Shown here: positions 38,952-48,400 of the stretch, piece by piece
Position numbering within the stretch: position 1 is the stretch's first letter
Layout: each line of letters begins with the position of its first letter
NCBI RefSeq assembly: GCF_000316575.1
Contig: NC_019682.1
Coordinates: forward strand, 6,001,501-6,065,500
Reading direction: 5' to 3'
DNA: 64,000 nt
Source: Calothrix sp. PCC 7507
Lineage (GTDB): Bacteria; Cyanobacteriota; Cyanobacteriia; Cyanobacteriales; Nostocaceae
Notes under the pieces: model-generated
The model's database searches: none
Told to the model about the DNA's origin: nothing
What the model saw: only the letters and a program-made list of their open reading frames with translations
Position numbers and translations under genes: made by a program

Positions 38952-40139
38952 TTACTGAATTTTTTCAATAATAGATTTAAGGCTGTTTCCCCAACTCTTA
39001 CCAGTATCGTAAAATTGCTCTTGTGCCATAACACAAGCTTTTCTCTTTTCTTCATAAAGCTGGCGATCGCTATATAAATCAAGTAATGCATCGCCATAAG
39101 CTTTCACATCATTAGGAGCTACCTCAATGGCTGCATCCTTAACGTAGTATAAAGCAGGACAAACTGCTGAGGTAATTACAGGACGACCTGATAAAATACT
39201 CTCACTCACAACTCGGTTAAAACCCTCAACAAAATCTTTTCTGGTTGGTACAATGACGACATGGGAGCTACTAAATAATTCCTTCATTTGCATCTTATTG
39301 CAGTAGCCATGAAATATAAAAAAGTCACCAACATCAGCTTGTTTGGCAGCAAGACGCAGAGGTTCTAGTAATGAGCCTTCGCCACAGATATCGAACTTGA
39401 TATCTCGCCTATTTTCGGACGCAAACCGCTTTGCAATCTCTAATAGGTCGAACACACCCTTGCTTTGCTCGACTCGACCCACAAATAGGACACGGAAGGG
39501 AGACTGCTCAATTTTAGCTGGGGGAATATTCTCAAAGTCTGCTCTATAAAAGGTAGGAAAGAATTCAAAAACCTCTTGATGTTGACCAAGTGTAAGTTGA
39601 TCGACTTGTGCCGCTATGTCATGGGATACAGCGAGTATTGCTTTGCAATCAAAAGCAAAAAAATTACGGCTCAGTCTCAAAGCCAGTTTCTCACCCAAAG
39701 AAGGCGGATAGTATTTGCACCAAAGGGTACATTGTAGAGACGGAATAACTTTTATCCCTATCCAGGCAAATATAGACAAAAAAAACCAGTGCGTTATGCC
39801 ATTATCTACGACGATGATATTGGCTTGAAAACGAATTGCAGAAATAAGTAACCGCAATCCAAACCAAATTTGTCGGAAATGATATGAAATCCCTGATGCA
39901 TCAGTTGACGGAATTAGGCGACGCTCAATGATAAATCGTTGATCTCTGACAATTTCTTGCTGGGGAGATTGTGCAATTACGTAACCATAAGCATCTATAT
40001 CTCTGCAAAGTTCATAGAACTGGCTAGAGTAGGTAACTGATACTTGTGATGGGTCATCTTGATTTTTACTCCAATAATTATAGGCTTTAATGACATCTTC
40101 CGGCCCAACGGCGTATATAATGCGGAGGTTTTTAGACAT
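38952..40139 (-). CDS. GT4-family glycosyltransferase
   Basis: A 395-residue GT-B enzyme. The donor domain starts FRVLFVGRVEQSKGVFDLLE (about residues 217-236), with FDICGEGSLLEPLRLAA and FVEGFNRVVSESILSGRPVI carrying the E-x7-E donor-site motif. It probably transfers a hexose to the repeat unit in the cytoplasm. Gaps of about 110 nt on each side separate it from its neighbours, so internal promoters are possible. Confidence 0.9.
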   Translation of the reverse strand: MSKNLRIIYAVGPEDVIKAYNYWSKNQDDPSQVSVTYSSQFYELCRDIDAYGYVIAQSPQQEIVRDQRFIIERRLIPSTDASGISYHFRQIWFGLRLLISAIRFQANIIVVDNGITHWFFLSIFAWIGIKVIPSLQCTLWCKYYPPSLGEKLALRLSRNFFAFDCKAILAVSHDIAAQVDQLTLGQHQEVFEFFPTFYRADFENIPPAKIEQSPFRVLFVGRVEQSKGVFDLLEIAKRFASENRRDIKFDICGEGSLLEPLRLAAKQADVGDFFIFHGYCNKMQMKELFSSSHVVIVPTRKDFVEGFNRVVSESILSGRPVITSAVCPALYYVKDAAIEVAPNDVKAYGDALLDLYSDRQLYEEKRKACVMAQEQFYDTGKSWGNSLKSIIEKIQ

Positions 40140-40253
40140 TTTCTGATCTTTTGTATTTTCATATACTACATTGTTTATTCATGCTAGTGTATGCAGCGTA
40201 TGAAAACTATTTGTGAAAAGTTTAGATACTGACTAAGACTCTGAAGTATTTAC

Positions 40254-41471
40254 TTAGTTCCGCTCTGTACGCACCCAATTCTTCTGAGGTTTAACCAAAA
40301 ATTTTAGATACAGCGGTATTTTCCAAAGAATGTAAATCGGAATGCTTAAAAGCTGCAGCAGTGGGATGTCAGTACGCCCGTATTTAATCCAAGCTGCAAA
40401 AATGGCAGTCAGCAGAAATGCTCCTGCACCAGCTAATAAAGTTGTAGGTATCCATGATGCTCCCCAGAAGCCGCACAGCACAGCAGCTGTCATCAGTGCT
40501 GACCAGAGCAGAACCAGCAAAGATAGGGGTGGTATACACAAATCTAGGGCGCTGATGAATAGGTCAAACCTTTTTTGCTGGAGTGAGGCCTGTAACAACC
40601 GAGGAACATAGGTTATTAGAGTTTGTAAATGTCCATGTTCCCAGCGGGTTCTCTGGCTAGTAGCTGCTTGAGATTGCTGAGGTAAATAACCTGTGACATT
40701 TGCTTGTGGGCAAAACATTGGTCTGTGTCCGGCGATGTTCAAATCTAAGCCGAGTTTCATATCCTCAACGATGTTGCCATTGGCTATATCAACTGAGCGA
40801 ATGACTGACCAAGGAAAAGCCATGCCTGTACCATCGAGGAAACAAGGTAGTCCCATGCGAGCTAACCCACTAGAACGGACTAAGTTTTTCACTTTAAAGG
40901 CAAAGGCTGATACTGCGTCTTTTGGTGTGGGGGATTCGGGTTTTTCCATCAAGTAAACGCCTTGGATTGGACGTTTTGTGGCGATCGCTTGTTGGGTGAG
41001 TTGGGCGATCGCACCTGGATGAACTTTACAGTCAGCATCCATCAACACGACCACATCCGGTGGCTCTGACTCTAAATATTGCAACCCATATTCTAGAGCA
41101 TATCCCTTACCTTTGAGATCGAGATTGTGACGTTCGAGGACTGTAGCACCTGCAGCACGAGCAATTTCTGCTGTGGCATCACTGCAATTGTCAGCAATGA
41201 CAACTAAGCGGTGTTGAGATGTTAATTCTGGTATTAAGTCATTTAGTGTTGTACGGATGACAAGTTCTTCATTATGTGCAGGAACTAAGACTGCGACTTT
41301 TGGATCTTGCCTGCGATCGTTACTAGCCTGCGCCGGCACAGGTAAGAGGGCTGCAATGCACTCTAACAAAAGCATTAGGCACAAAACTAGTACCCCTAGT
41401 GCCCCTATTATTAGTAGTGCGTCAATGCATAAAATCAGGACTTGGTAAATAGACATTTGTGATACCCGCAA
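40254..41471 (-). CDS. GT2-family processive-type membrane glycosyltransferase
   Basis: A 405-residue membrane protein. An N-terminal segment (about 8-40) precedes the GT-A domain PKVAVLVPAHNEELVIRTT. It contains VVVLMDADCKVHPGAIAQL (DAD), GNIVEDMKLGLDLNIAGHRP (ED) and SQRTRWEHGHLQ, the QxxRW-type motif. Three or more C-terminal membrane segments follow. This is the cellulose-synthase-like layout, but such proteins in mixed loci may also add one sugar. Start could be 41471 or the ATG at 41456. Confidence 0.9.
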   Translation of the reverse strand: MRVSQMSIYQVLILCIDALLIIGALGVLVLCLMLLLECIAALLPVPAQASNDRRQDPKVAVLVPAHNEELVIRTTLNDLIPELTSQHRLVVIADNCSDATAEIARAAGATVLERHNLDLKGKGYALEYGLQYLESEPPDVVVLMDADCKVHPGAIAQLTQQAIATKRPIQGVYLMEKPESPTPKDAVSAFAFKVKNLVRSSGLARMGLPCFLDGTGMAFPWSVIRSVDIANGNIVEDMKLGLDLNIAGHRPMFCPQANVTGYLPQQSQAATSQRTRWEHGHLQTLITYVPRLLQASLQQKRFDLFISALDLCIPPLSLLVLLWSALMTAAVLCGFWGASWIPTTLLAGAGAFLLTAIFAAWIKYGRTDIPLLQLLSIPIYILWKIPLYLKFLVKPQKNWVRTERN

Positions 41472-41659
41472 TATTGTCCGATCAAAAAATTGCGCGTTGC
41501 ATATTTGCGGGATGAGCTGATGGATTTTTCGGTGTGTCTACCCTACGGAGATGGCTTCTTAATGTAAAGACGCGATCGCCTGCTTCAGCGTGAGACTGTT
41601 CCACGTCCATTAGTGAGACTCTGATCCCATAAATATGCAACACCAAAAATTACTACTAT

Positions 41660-42298
41660 TTAGCAGTTCTCTTCCAAACCAATCAGTTCAGGTACGAGAG
41701 GACTTTTCTGAGACTTAGAAGCATAAATAATTCGTGCTGGGATACCGACTGCTGTTGCTCCTGCTGGTACATCACAGAGAACTACAGCATTAGCACCAAT
41801 ATTTGCGCGATCGCCAATAGTCACATCACCAAAAATTTTCGCCCCTGCACCAACATTCACATTTTGACCCAATTTAGGTGCATTAAACGGTTGATCTAAA
41901 TAACGGTTTCCCAAGGTCACGCCTTGGCGAATAATACTATCGTCGCCAATTATAGAGTGTCCGTGAATGACAATTGCTCCTTGATGTTCAACAACGACAC
42001 GGCGGCCGAGTTGAACAGTGTAAGGCAATTCAATGCCATAATTATTACGAATTCTCCGAAATAACATCCGATAAAAGATACTAAAGGGTGTACGTAAGAG
42101 TTTAGGTTGAATATTCATTCGCCAAACTCCAAAACGATGAACTGCTACTGCTCGAAATCCAGGCTTGGTCCAATCTCGTCCATGAGCAATCCAGTCTTCT
42201 TTAATTTGTTCCCAAAGACCCAAGGAAGGGGTTGCTGCGGCAGTTGTATTTGCCGTCAGGTTGAGTTTTACACCTACAGTTAAGTTATTGATTTCCAT
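41660..42298 (-). CDS. CysE-like serine acetyltransferase family protein
   Basis: A 212-residue hexapeptide acyltransferase. The helical N-terminal part contains LWEQIKEDWIAHGRDWTKPG. The beta-helix reads GAIVIHGHSIIGDDSIIRQG, then VNVGAGAKIFGDVTIGDRA, and ends TAVGIPARIIYAS. The sequence HRFGVWRM resembles CysE-type polysaccharide acetyltransferases, which are often named serine acetyltransferase by homology. Within this locus, sugar acetylation is more likely than cysteine synthesis; this is inferred from context. Confidence 0.85.
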   Translation of the reverse strand: MEINNLTVGVKLNLTANTTAAATPSLGLWEQIKEDWIAHGRDWTKPGFRAVAVHRFGVWRMNIQPKLLRTPFSIFYRMLFRRIRNNYGIELPYTVQLGRRVVVEHQGAIVIHGHSIIGDDSIIRQGVTLGNRYLDQPFNAPKLGQNVNVGAGAKIFGDVTIGDRANIGANAVVLCDVPAGATAVGIPARIIYASKSQKSPLVPELIGLEENC

Positions 42299-42343
42299 AT
42301 CTGACGATTCTGCGCTGTTGTGAAAAACCTCGAATCAATTTGC

Positions 42344-43216
42344 TTAATCTACTAGTAATAGCTGTTGATATCGTTGTGGAGTAATTCCCGCTTTCGCTGA
42401 TATCATCACAGCTTTATCTTCAGGAAGAGTTTCTGCAAAAAACTTTTGTAGCTGCTGATCTGACATAGATTTGTTAGACCAATATTCATGACAAATCCGC
42501 TCTGAATCATAATAATGACCAGACTTATCTTGCAGCACCTGGTCAACGAAGATCCCATATAGAATGTATTCCGAAAGATGTAATGAACCACATATAGTTT
42601 TCATCCATCCTCTGCCAGAAACCTTCTCAATATGTTCATAAAGCTTTAAAAGATTGTCATGCCGCCAAGTGATAATGTTCCCGACGTAGCCTGAAGTTGG
42701 TAATTTTGACTGATTTATCCCGAGTAAGTTACTAGCTGTTTGCCGCCACTTTTCAAATCTTGGATATTTAGTCACGAATTCCCTATTATATTGATTAGGT
42801 ACTCGGAAAAGCCGGGTTTGATCTTCGCGGACAAAGCTTTGTAAGTTAAATGGACGAATGAATGTTACATCCGAATCAACAAACACAAAAATGTCTTTGT
42901 TAATATGTTGAGCAACTGCCAATTTCACAATTTGCTGGAGTAGCCAGTTGCGAATAAAGACAGTTTTTAAGCTCAACCACCCATTTTTAACTAGAGGCAA
43001 ACGTTGAATCCACCAAGGTAACATCGATTCAACAGCAATAATTTCAGTATTCGGGCTTTTTAGCTGACGGAAAAGAGGTAAATCTCTGGCATCAACGATA
43101 ATGTAATGTGTGACAGCAGGGGAGATAAAGTTCTGAATGCTCCAGGATAGTAGCTTACATCTTTCAAAGTCTGGAGCATAGCTAGGAGTGATGATCCCAA
43201 ATTCCAAATTATTCAT
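42344..43216 (-). CDS. DUF6492-like glycosyltransferase-fold protein
   Basis: A 290-residue protein. It begins FGIITPSYAPDFERCKLLSW and has FVFVDSDVTFIRPFNLQSF, a DSD that looks like the metal-binding site of GT-A enzymes. The rest (PNQYNREFVTKYPRFEKW and YVGNIITWRHDNLLKLYEH) is seen in cyanobacterial and proteobacterial proteins grouped as DUF6492. Activity is unproven; a nucleotide-sugar transferase is likely. A 45-nt gap separates it from the acyltransferase gene. Confidence 0.75.
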   Translation of the reverse strand: MNNLEFGIITPSYAPDFERCKLLSWSIQNFISPAVTHYIIVDARDLPLFRQLKSPNTEIIAVESMLPWWIQRLPLVKNGWLSLKTVFIRNWLLQQIVKLAVAQHINKDIFVFVDSDVTFIRPFNLQSFVREDQTRLFRVPNQYNREFVTKYPRFEKWRQTASNLLGINQSKLPTSGYVGNIITWRHDNLLKLYEHIEKVSGRGWMKTICGSLHLSEYILYGIFVDQVLQDKSGHYYDSERICHEYWSNKSMSDQQLQKFFAETLPEDKAVMISAKAGITPQRYQQLLLVD

Positions 43217-43501
43217 ATGATTGAGCAGACGATGGTTTAAAACTTGCTACAAGTATCTCACCTAAATTAAAATTTTTACTGCTCAACTACGCATTTCTAC
43301 CTAATGATAGATTTGGAATTGTTAAATATCAGTCCAGAATATATACTTCTTTGTGGATATTTTCAGTTTTTGGGCTTCAGATCCGCACCTGTCTGTATAT
43401 AATTACACAATTAAATATACCTTGATCTCACAGTGATGATGAATGCAGAAACCTCCATTTAGAAATAGCTGAAAGCATCTGCATACATTTTCATTTCATC
43501 C

Positions 43502-45751
43502 CTACTTACTAGATACCGTAGCTCGCTGCCTACCTACAGAATCTGCTCTCACTTCAGAACGAGAGTTGCTGTAGTAGAAGTAGTTATCAGGTTCATATTT
43601 CACATTCACGCCGTTGGCCACAATCCCTAGAATATTAGCCTCAGACCTTGCAAGCAAAGACTTAGCTGCGGTAGCACTACCTGAATCAACAAGACCAGGT
43701 CGAACTACTACTAATACTCCACCCGCCATTTTGCCTAGGACTGCGGCATCAGCGGTTCCAACTAAAGATGGAGTATCAAAAACGACATAGTCGTATCTCT
43801 GAGCGAACATTTCCATCAGAGAAGTCATGCGTTCAGAATCAATTAAGGCCAGTGGATTAGGAGGCATAACTCCAGCCGTGAGTACGGATAAGTTATTTGT
43901 AACTGATTGCACTGCTTCTGAGAATTCATTTTCACCGGCAATCACATTACTGAAACCCACAGAGTTGATTAGACCCCACAAGTGATGTTGAGATGGTTGA
44001 CGCATATCTGCATCAACTAGCAGCACTCGTCTTCCTGCTTGAGCCATGACTGTAGCTAAATTAGCAGTAACTTCTGATTTGCCTTCCCCAGATACAGAAC
44101 TCGTCACTACAATAGTCCGAGCTTTTCTATCTAAGCTAATAAACTTCAGGTTAGCTTGCAGCATTTGATAGGCTTCATGAATCACCGAGCGGGGTGATTT
44201 AGCGACAATTACTCGCGGTGAAATTTTATCAGATGCAGGGCTTTCGAGTAAATGATTGGTTTCAAACTTGGGAATTAACCCCAGGAGTGTATAGCCAAAA
44301 AGAGCCTCGGCTTCTTTGACTGTTTTCAATCTTCTATCAATTAGGTCAACAAAGAAGGCCGCAGCTATACTTAGCAGCGCCCCAACAAGTCCACCTCCCG
44401 CTAAGAATAGGAGCTGTTTAGTAGCAGCTGGTTGTTTGGGAGCTACAGCAGGTTGAATTACACGGGCATTACCAACAGTTTGATTTTCTGCTACGCGGAT
44501 TTCCTGTAGCCTAGTGATGAGGGTTTCATAGTTTTTCTGTGCAACTAACAAGCTTCGTTGTAGCTCACCTTGCCTCTTTTCTAAAAATGGTAGAATATCA
44601 GCCCTTTGCTTGTAAGCTTTTTGCTGATTCAACAAGGCATCTATTTTCCTTTGAATACCCAGGCGTTTTGCTTGGAGGGCGAGAAAATCCGCAGCCAACT
44701 TTTGCCGGAGTTCCCCAATCTGCAAATTACCAGGGGCAATTTTTACATTCGAGCCGACAACTTGGGCAGTTCGCTGCTGCAATAGGTCGTTTAAAGCTAT
44801 TTCTTGATTTTTTAAATAAACAATTGCTGGATGCTCTGCAGTGTAGAGTCCTTGTTGAGCAGCTAGCTTAGTTTGCACCTTTTGCAGTTCTGTTAAAACT
44901 TCCTGCACACCAGGTGTTTGATTTAAAGAAGTAACTTCTACAGCTTTATCCGCTTCTAGATTTACTTGACTGCGGATTGCTAATTCTTGGGCACCCACGT
45001 CTGCTAGATCAGATTTAGCTCTATTGATTTGGTCGTTAAGATCAGTTATTGTCTCAACTGCCGCACTTGCTTCTTCTTCTAGCTCGATAATCTGATTTTG
45101 AGTTTTAAACCGACGTAGTGTCTCTGCAGTTCGGTCTAGTTCTAATTTAGCTCTTGGTAATTCTTTAGCAACAAACTCTCCTGCAGCCAAGGCTTCTGCG
45201 CGGTTAGTAAAAATATTATTGGCAATGTAAGCTTTCATCAGTTGATTGACTACTGCTGCTGCCAATTGGGGCTGCTCGGTAGTGTAAGAAATTTTCAGTA
45301 CATCCGTACCGACAATCGGCTCAACTTTGATGGCAAGTGCATTTGGATCTAGAAGTTTACCATCTGCTCCTTTGAGCTTCAAAGTACTGATGACTTGCTG
45401 GCGAATAGGTAAGGACTGCAAGACAACAGCTTGTGTGTCGAGGGGATTACCTTCACGCTTCAAAGATTCTAGATCACCTATTTTTTGTCCGACACCAGTC
45501 AGTGATGATGTTTTACTTGACTGTACAAGCACCTGTCCAGTTGCTTGGTAGGCTGGTCGTTGTAGTGATACTGCTAGTCCAGTGCATACTACAGATGTGA
45601 CAAAAACTCCTGATGCAACTACCCAACGGCGTTTGACAACTAGCCAGTATTTTTGAACATCTATTTCTTCGGGATAACCTTTTTCTTCAGAATAACCTTT
45701 TGTCTGCATGATATTTGCTGCTTCTTTAGATGAACAATTCGTGGGAAACAC
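43502..45751 (-). CDS. Polysaccharide co-polymerase with BY-kinase domain (Wzc-like)
   Basis: A 749-residue inner-membrane protein. The N-terminal Wzz domain follows a membrane segment at about 40-60. A coiled-coil periplasmic part runs from about 190 to 430. The second membrane segment is LLFLAGGGLVGALLSIAAAFF. The cytoplasmic kinase has Walker A SSVSGEGKSEVTANLA, Walker A' VLLVDADMRQPSQ and Walker B YVVFDTPSL. The tail holds a tyrosine cluster (YFYY) suited for autophosphorylation. It controls chain length and export of Wzy-type polymers. The ATG at 45709 is an alternative start. Confidence 0.95.
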   Translation of the reverse strand: MFPTNCSSKEAANIMQTKGYSEEKGYPEEIDVQKYWLVVKRRWVVASGVFVTSVVCTGLAVSLQRPAYQATGQVLVQSSKTSSLTGVGQKIGDLESLKREGNPLDTQAVVLQSLPIRQQVISTLKLKGADGKLLDPNALAIKVEPIVGTDVLKISYTTEQPQLAAAVVNQLMKAYIANNIFTNRAEALAAGEFVAKELPRAKLELDRTAETLRRFKTQNQIIELEEEASAAVETITDLNDQINRAKSDLADVGAQELAIRSQVNLEADKAVEVTSLNQTPGVQEVLTELQKVQTKLAAQQGLYTAEHPAIVYLKNQEIALNDLLQQRTAQVVGSNVKIAPGNLQIGELRQKLAADFLALQAKRLGIQRKIDALLNQQKAYKQRADILPFLEKRQGELQRSLLVAQKNYETLITRLQEIRVAENQTVGNARVIQPAVAPKQPAATKQLLFLAGGGLVGALLSIAAAFFVDLIDRRLKTVKEAEALFGYTLLGLIPKFETNHLLESPASDKISPRVIVAKSPRSVIHEAYQMLQANLKFISLDRKARTIVVTSSVSGEGKSEVTANLATVMAQAGRRVLLVDADMRQPSQHHLWGLINSVGFSNVIAGENEFSEAVQSVTNNLSVLTAGVMPPNPLALIDSERMTSLMEMFAQRYDYVVFDTPSLVGTADAAVLGKMAGGVLVVVRPGLVDSGSATAAKSLLARSEANILGIVANGVNVKYEPDNYFYYSNSRSEVRADSVGRQRATVSSK

Positions 45752-45899
45752 TTAATTAAATAAGTAAAAGAGTAACTGATAAGGTGACAGTTCTCTATAT
45801 ATAGTCAAAGGTTTGTTCAATATTTATCCTGCCTCCCTTTCGCCTAAAGTGGTTAAATTTATCGGTCAAGCTTTCGGCAATATCGGCATAATTTACGAT

Positions 45900-46718
45900 C
45901 TACTTGATATTCTCCACATTGTTTACTAGAGGCTGGGTGTGACTAACTTTATTTTGATTATTGGTTGGCCAGGGATTTTTGTAAAGCTGTAATTTTTGTT
46001 GGATGACTAGCCAAAAAAACGGGATCGCATCTAAAATATACCGCTTCCAGAGACGCTTAGGTTCGCTTAAAAGCCTGTATAACCACTCAAAACCCATTTC
46101 ACTGATCCATCTTGGCGATCGCTGAATAATTCCTGCCTCAAAACTAATGGTTGCGCCAATAGCTAGAAATGTCTTGACATGATTTAACCGATTTCTATAT
46201 TTAGCGATCCACATCTCTTGTTTGGGAGCGCCTACACCAATTGCTAAGACGGTAGCACCCGATTGGTTAATCATCTCTACAATTTCTTGACACTCTTGTT
46301 CGTTTTGCTCGAATCCAAAGGAAGGTGAATGAGATGCAACGACAATCTTCCGACCCACCTTTAAATTAATTTGCTGCTGCGCCATTCTCACTACTTGCGC
46401 CTCAGACCCTAGCAAAAAGATTTTGATGTTTTTGTCATATCGATAGTATGTATAAAAAGCTGGGAACAAATCTGAACCGGAAATTTTTTCATATATTGGT
46501 GTCCCCAAGAAATTAGATACATACATCAAAATCTTGCTGTCACAGACCCTGTAATCTGCATCTTGGTATATATCATAAAAATCTTGATTCCTCTGCAATT
46601 TCATTAAGTGATCGACATTAGGGGTAAACACAACACCACCGAACTTTAGCCTCTCTAACAACTCAAGCATTGTGATGCTATGGATAGTCAGATTCAGAAG
46701 ATTAACTTTTCTCATCAC
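45900..46718 (-). CDS. WecG/TagA/CpsF-family glycosyltransferase (GT26)
   Basis: A 272-residue GT26 protein. The signature segments are GGVVFTPNVDHLMKLQRN (donor site), YRVCDSKILMYVSNFLG, KIFLLGSEAQVVRMAQ and VLAIGVGAPKQEMWIAKYR. These enzymes add ManNAc or a glucose-type sugar to an undecaprenyl-linked primer, the second step of a Wzy-type glycan. Being the 5'-most gene of the minus-strand locus fits that early role. The priming sugar transferase was not found in this window. Confidence 0.93.
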   Translation of the reverse strand: MMRKVNLLNLTIHSITMLELLERLKFGGVVFTPNVDHLMKLQRNQDFYDIYQDADYRVCDSKILMYVSNFLGTPIYEKISGSDLFPAFYTYYRYDKNIKIFLLGSEAQVVRMAQQQINLKVGRKIVVASHSPSFGFEQNEQECQEIVEMINQSGATVLAIGVGAPKQEMWIAKYRNRLNHVKTFLAIGATISFEAGIIQRSPRWISEMGFEWLYRLLSEPKRLWKRYILDAIPFFWLVIQQKLQLYKNPWPTNNQNKVSHTQPLVNNVENIK

Positions 46719-47401
46719 AGATGTGAAAACAAATTTCTCTACAGGATCTAGGTATTTTTGACAAGGCCATTTTTTTTATTGGTAGAAAATACAAATACAC
46801 GACACTTGGGTAAAATACTATCCATTAGGTTACAACTTATTTGTTGCATTTATACATAGAGAGGATCTTCCAGCAGATAGATCTTCTGATATCTATCGCT
46901 GAATACGCTTACGCCAATATACTTACAGCACAAGTGCATAAGTATAAAAAATATTCAGTATTTTCTCTGCACACATGATATTTCAGCAAAGCGGGATTGG
47001 TTGATGCACCCAGAAGTTCTATTACCTGATCAAAAGAATTGCTTGCTGAAGGTAGTTTTAAATCTTGTATTACTTGGGCATTCGCATTACCAAGTAATAC
47101 TTTACCCATGTAGGAATAAATATAACTTGTTTCTCAGTGATTTCCAAGAGCTAATATGAAGTTAATATGTAAAAAAACACAATGTCTTTAAAGAAAATAT
47201 AAAGTCATTGTATGCTGTCAGATTCATACACAAACCTTACAATTGTTCTTTAAAAAAATATAAAGTAATTGTAGCTTATGTGAAGGATGATGATCCTTAC
47301 ACCAATTTGGTCAATCGCTTCTATTTGCATTGAAGGTTACAGATATTAAGGCTTAAACAGGTGTTGCCATAGCAGTCCGTTTTAACTCTGGTATCTGTTT
47401 T
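46719..47401. other. Long intergenic region upstream of the minus-strand locus
   Basis: This 683-bp AT-rich stretch separates the WecG gene from a methyltransferase gene. A 66-codon open frame at 46909-47109 (minus) has no supporting ribosome binding site or recognisable similarity and was not accepted. The notable content is a pair of related palindromes at 47180-47210 and 47240-47271. Promoter(s) for the polysaccharide locus should lie at 46720-46900, but no unambiguous boxes were found. Confidence 0.5.
47180..47271. promoter_or_regulatory. Twin palindromes, possible operator pair
   Basis: Two copies of a dyad. Copy 1 (47180-47210) has CAATGTCTTTA and TAAAGTCATTG as arms. Copy 2 (47240-47271) has CAATTGTTCTTTA and TAAAGTAATTG. 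Both share an A/T-only centre, and the repeats are also similar as direct repeats, about 60 bp apart, or roughly six helical turns. This is a layout typical of cooperative repressor or activator sites. The regulator and target gene are unknown. Confidence 0.45.
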
Positions 47402-48058
47402 TTACATTGTGTACAAAATGTAACTTTTGGGAAAACCGAGAATCCTTTCGACTTTCAATTTTGCATTGGGAAACAACTGTTGTAATCGCTCAAGCTCGAG
47501 AACACGGGTTCCCTCGACCATATCTGTCCAATCTGGTAATTTTTCTCTCCATCTCTTAATTAAGCGATCGCGCCATGATGCTGGATAAAACCACCAAAAA
47601 GGCATTCCACAGTGTGCTTCAATCGGGAAGTATTTAGATGGCGTTTGCACCCAATAACGATGACCAAGGCGAATAACTTCACGCGCAAACGCTTCTTGTT
47701 TTTCTTCATCTCCGACATGTTCAATCACACTATTCGTGAAAACTAGGTCGAATTCCTGGTCGCCAAAGGCTTTGACATCACAACCATCTCCTTCAACATA
47801 AGTGAATCGATGACATCTAGATTTTTTTCGGTCTCTGTTTTCACCGGGAAGGTTGAGAAGGGTGATATCGAGGGGTCGTTCTACAAATTCCCAAATCTCA
47901 GAGCTACCTCCCAGATCCAATACCCGTAATGGTTTGTTGTTTGCTGAACCTAGCCACTCACCGAACAACTGCATACGTCTTTTACGTGTGTATGCAGCGA
48001 ATGGAGACATGAGATTGTAAAAAACCCATATATGCAGACTAAAATCTTTAAATTTCAC
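47402..48058 (-). CDS. Class I SAM-dependent methyltransferase
   Basis: A 218-residue protein. Motif I is LRVLDLGGSSEIWEFVERP and the acidic ribose-binding region follows as DITLLNLPGENRD. FTYVEGDGCDVKAFGD and DLVFTNSVIEHVGDEEK are motifs III-IV. Residues after 140 (YWVQTPSKYFPIEAHCGMPF) match methyltransferase proteins in cyanobacterial glycan loci. Its start codon and the 250 bp before it resemble those of the GMC oxidoreductase at 30105, so the two are probably co-regulated although about 16 kb apart. Confidence 0.85.
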   Translation of the reverse strand: MKFKDFSLHIWVFYNLMSPFAAYTRKRRMQLFGEWLGSANNKPLRVLDLGGSSEIWEFVERPLDITLLNLPGENRDRKKSRCHRFTYVEGDGCDVKAFGDQEFDLVFTNSVIEHVGDEEKQEAFAREVIRLGHRYWVQTPSKYFPIEAHCGMPFWWFYPASWRDRLIKRWREKLPDWTDMVEGTRVLELERLQQLFPNAKLKVERILGFPKSYILYTM

Positions 48059-48310
48059 GTTTAGAATTCTCCTTAGTTTTCTCTAAACCTTTGTGAATAA
48101 GAGATTTCCTCTCACTATATTCTGAGGGTTTCTCAAAATATTGATTAATTAAAAATCGACTCAAGAAGGCTGACTAAACCTATTACTGGCTAGGTCAAAA
48201 AAATATGAGAACAGTTGTCAGTGTCAGTGTAATTATGATTCAAGAATTATAAATTTAGTTTATGGAAAGTATGAAAAAACAGTAAACCTACGAAAAATTA
48301 CGGTCAAAAC
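48059..48310 (-). promoter_or_regulatory. Conserved upstream leader shared with 31761-32000 (copy B)
   Basis: Same blocks in the same order as copy A: the start-proximal block (AAATTTCACGTTTAGA on the + strand), a TCTAAACC block, TTCTGAGG at about 48119-48126, AAACCTATTACTG at about 48176-48188, and a distal block at 48244-48303 ending CTACGAAAAATTACGG. Spacing from start to distal block is about 185-245 nt in both copies. That conservation around two unrelated coding regions supports a regulatory role. Confidence 0.6.
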
Positions 48311-48400
48311 AAGGTTTGCCAGTACTTAGATAGAATTAATTATACACATTGTCTTCACATTGTCTCCATTAATGAATTTAGGAAAAATTTTTCAGCAATT

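Noticed and set aside
41660-42298. True CysE serine acetyltransferase of cysteine synthesis
   Set aside because: The fold matches, but the neighbours all act in polysaccharide synthesis, so sugar acetylation is the better reading.
46909-47109. 66-codon open frame on the minus strand
   Set aside because: The first residues look protein-like (KVLLGNANAQVIQDLKLPSA), but no ribosome binding site or family was recognised and the end is low-complexity. It could be a relic.
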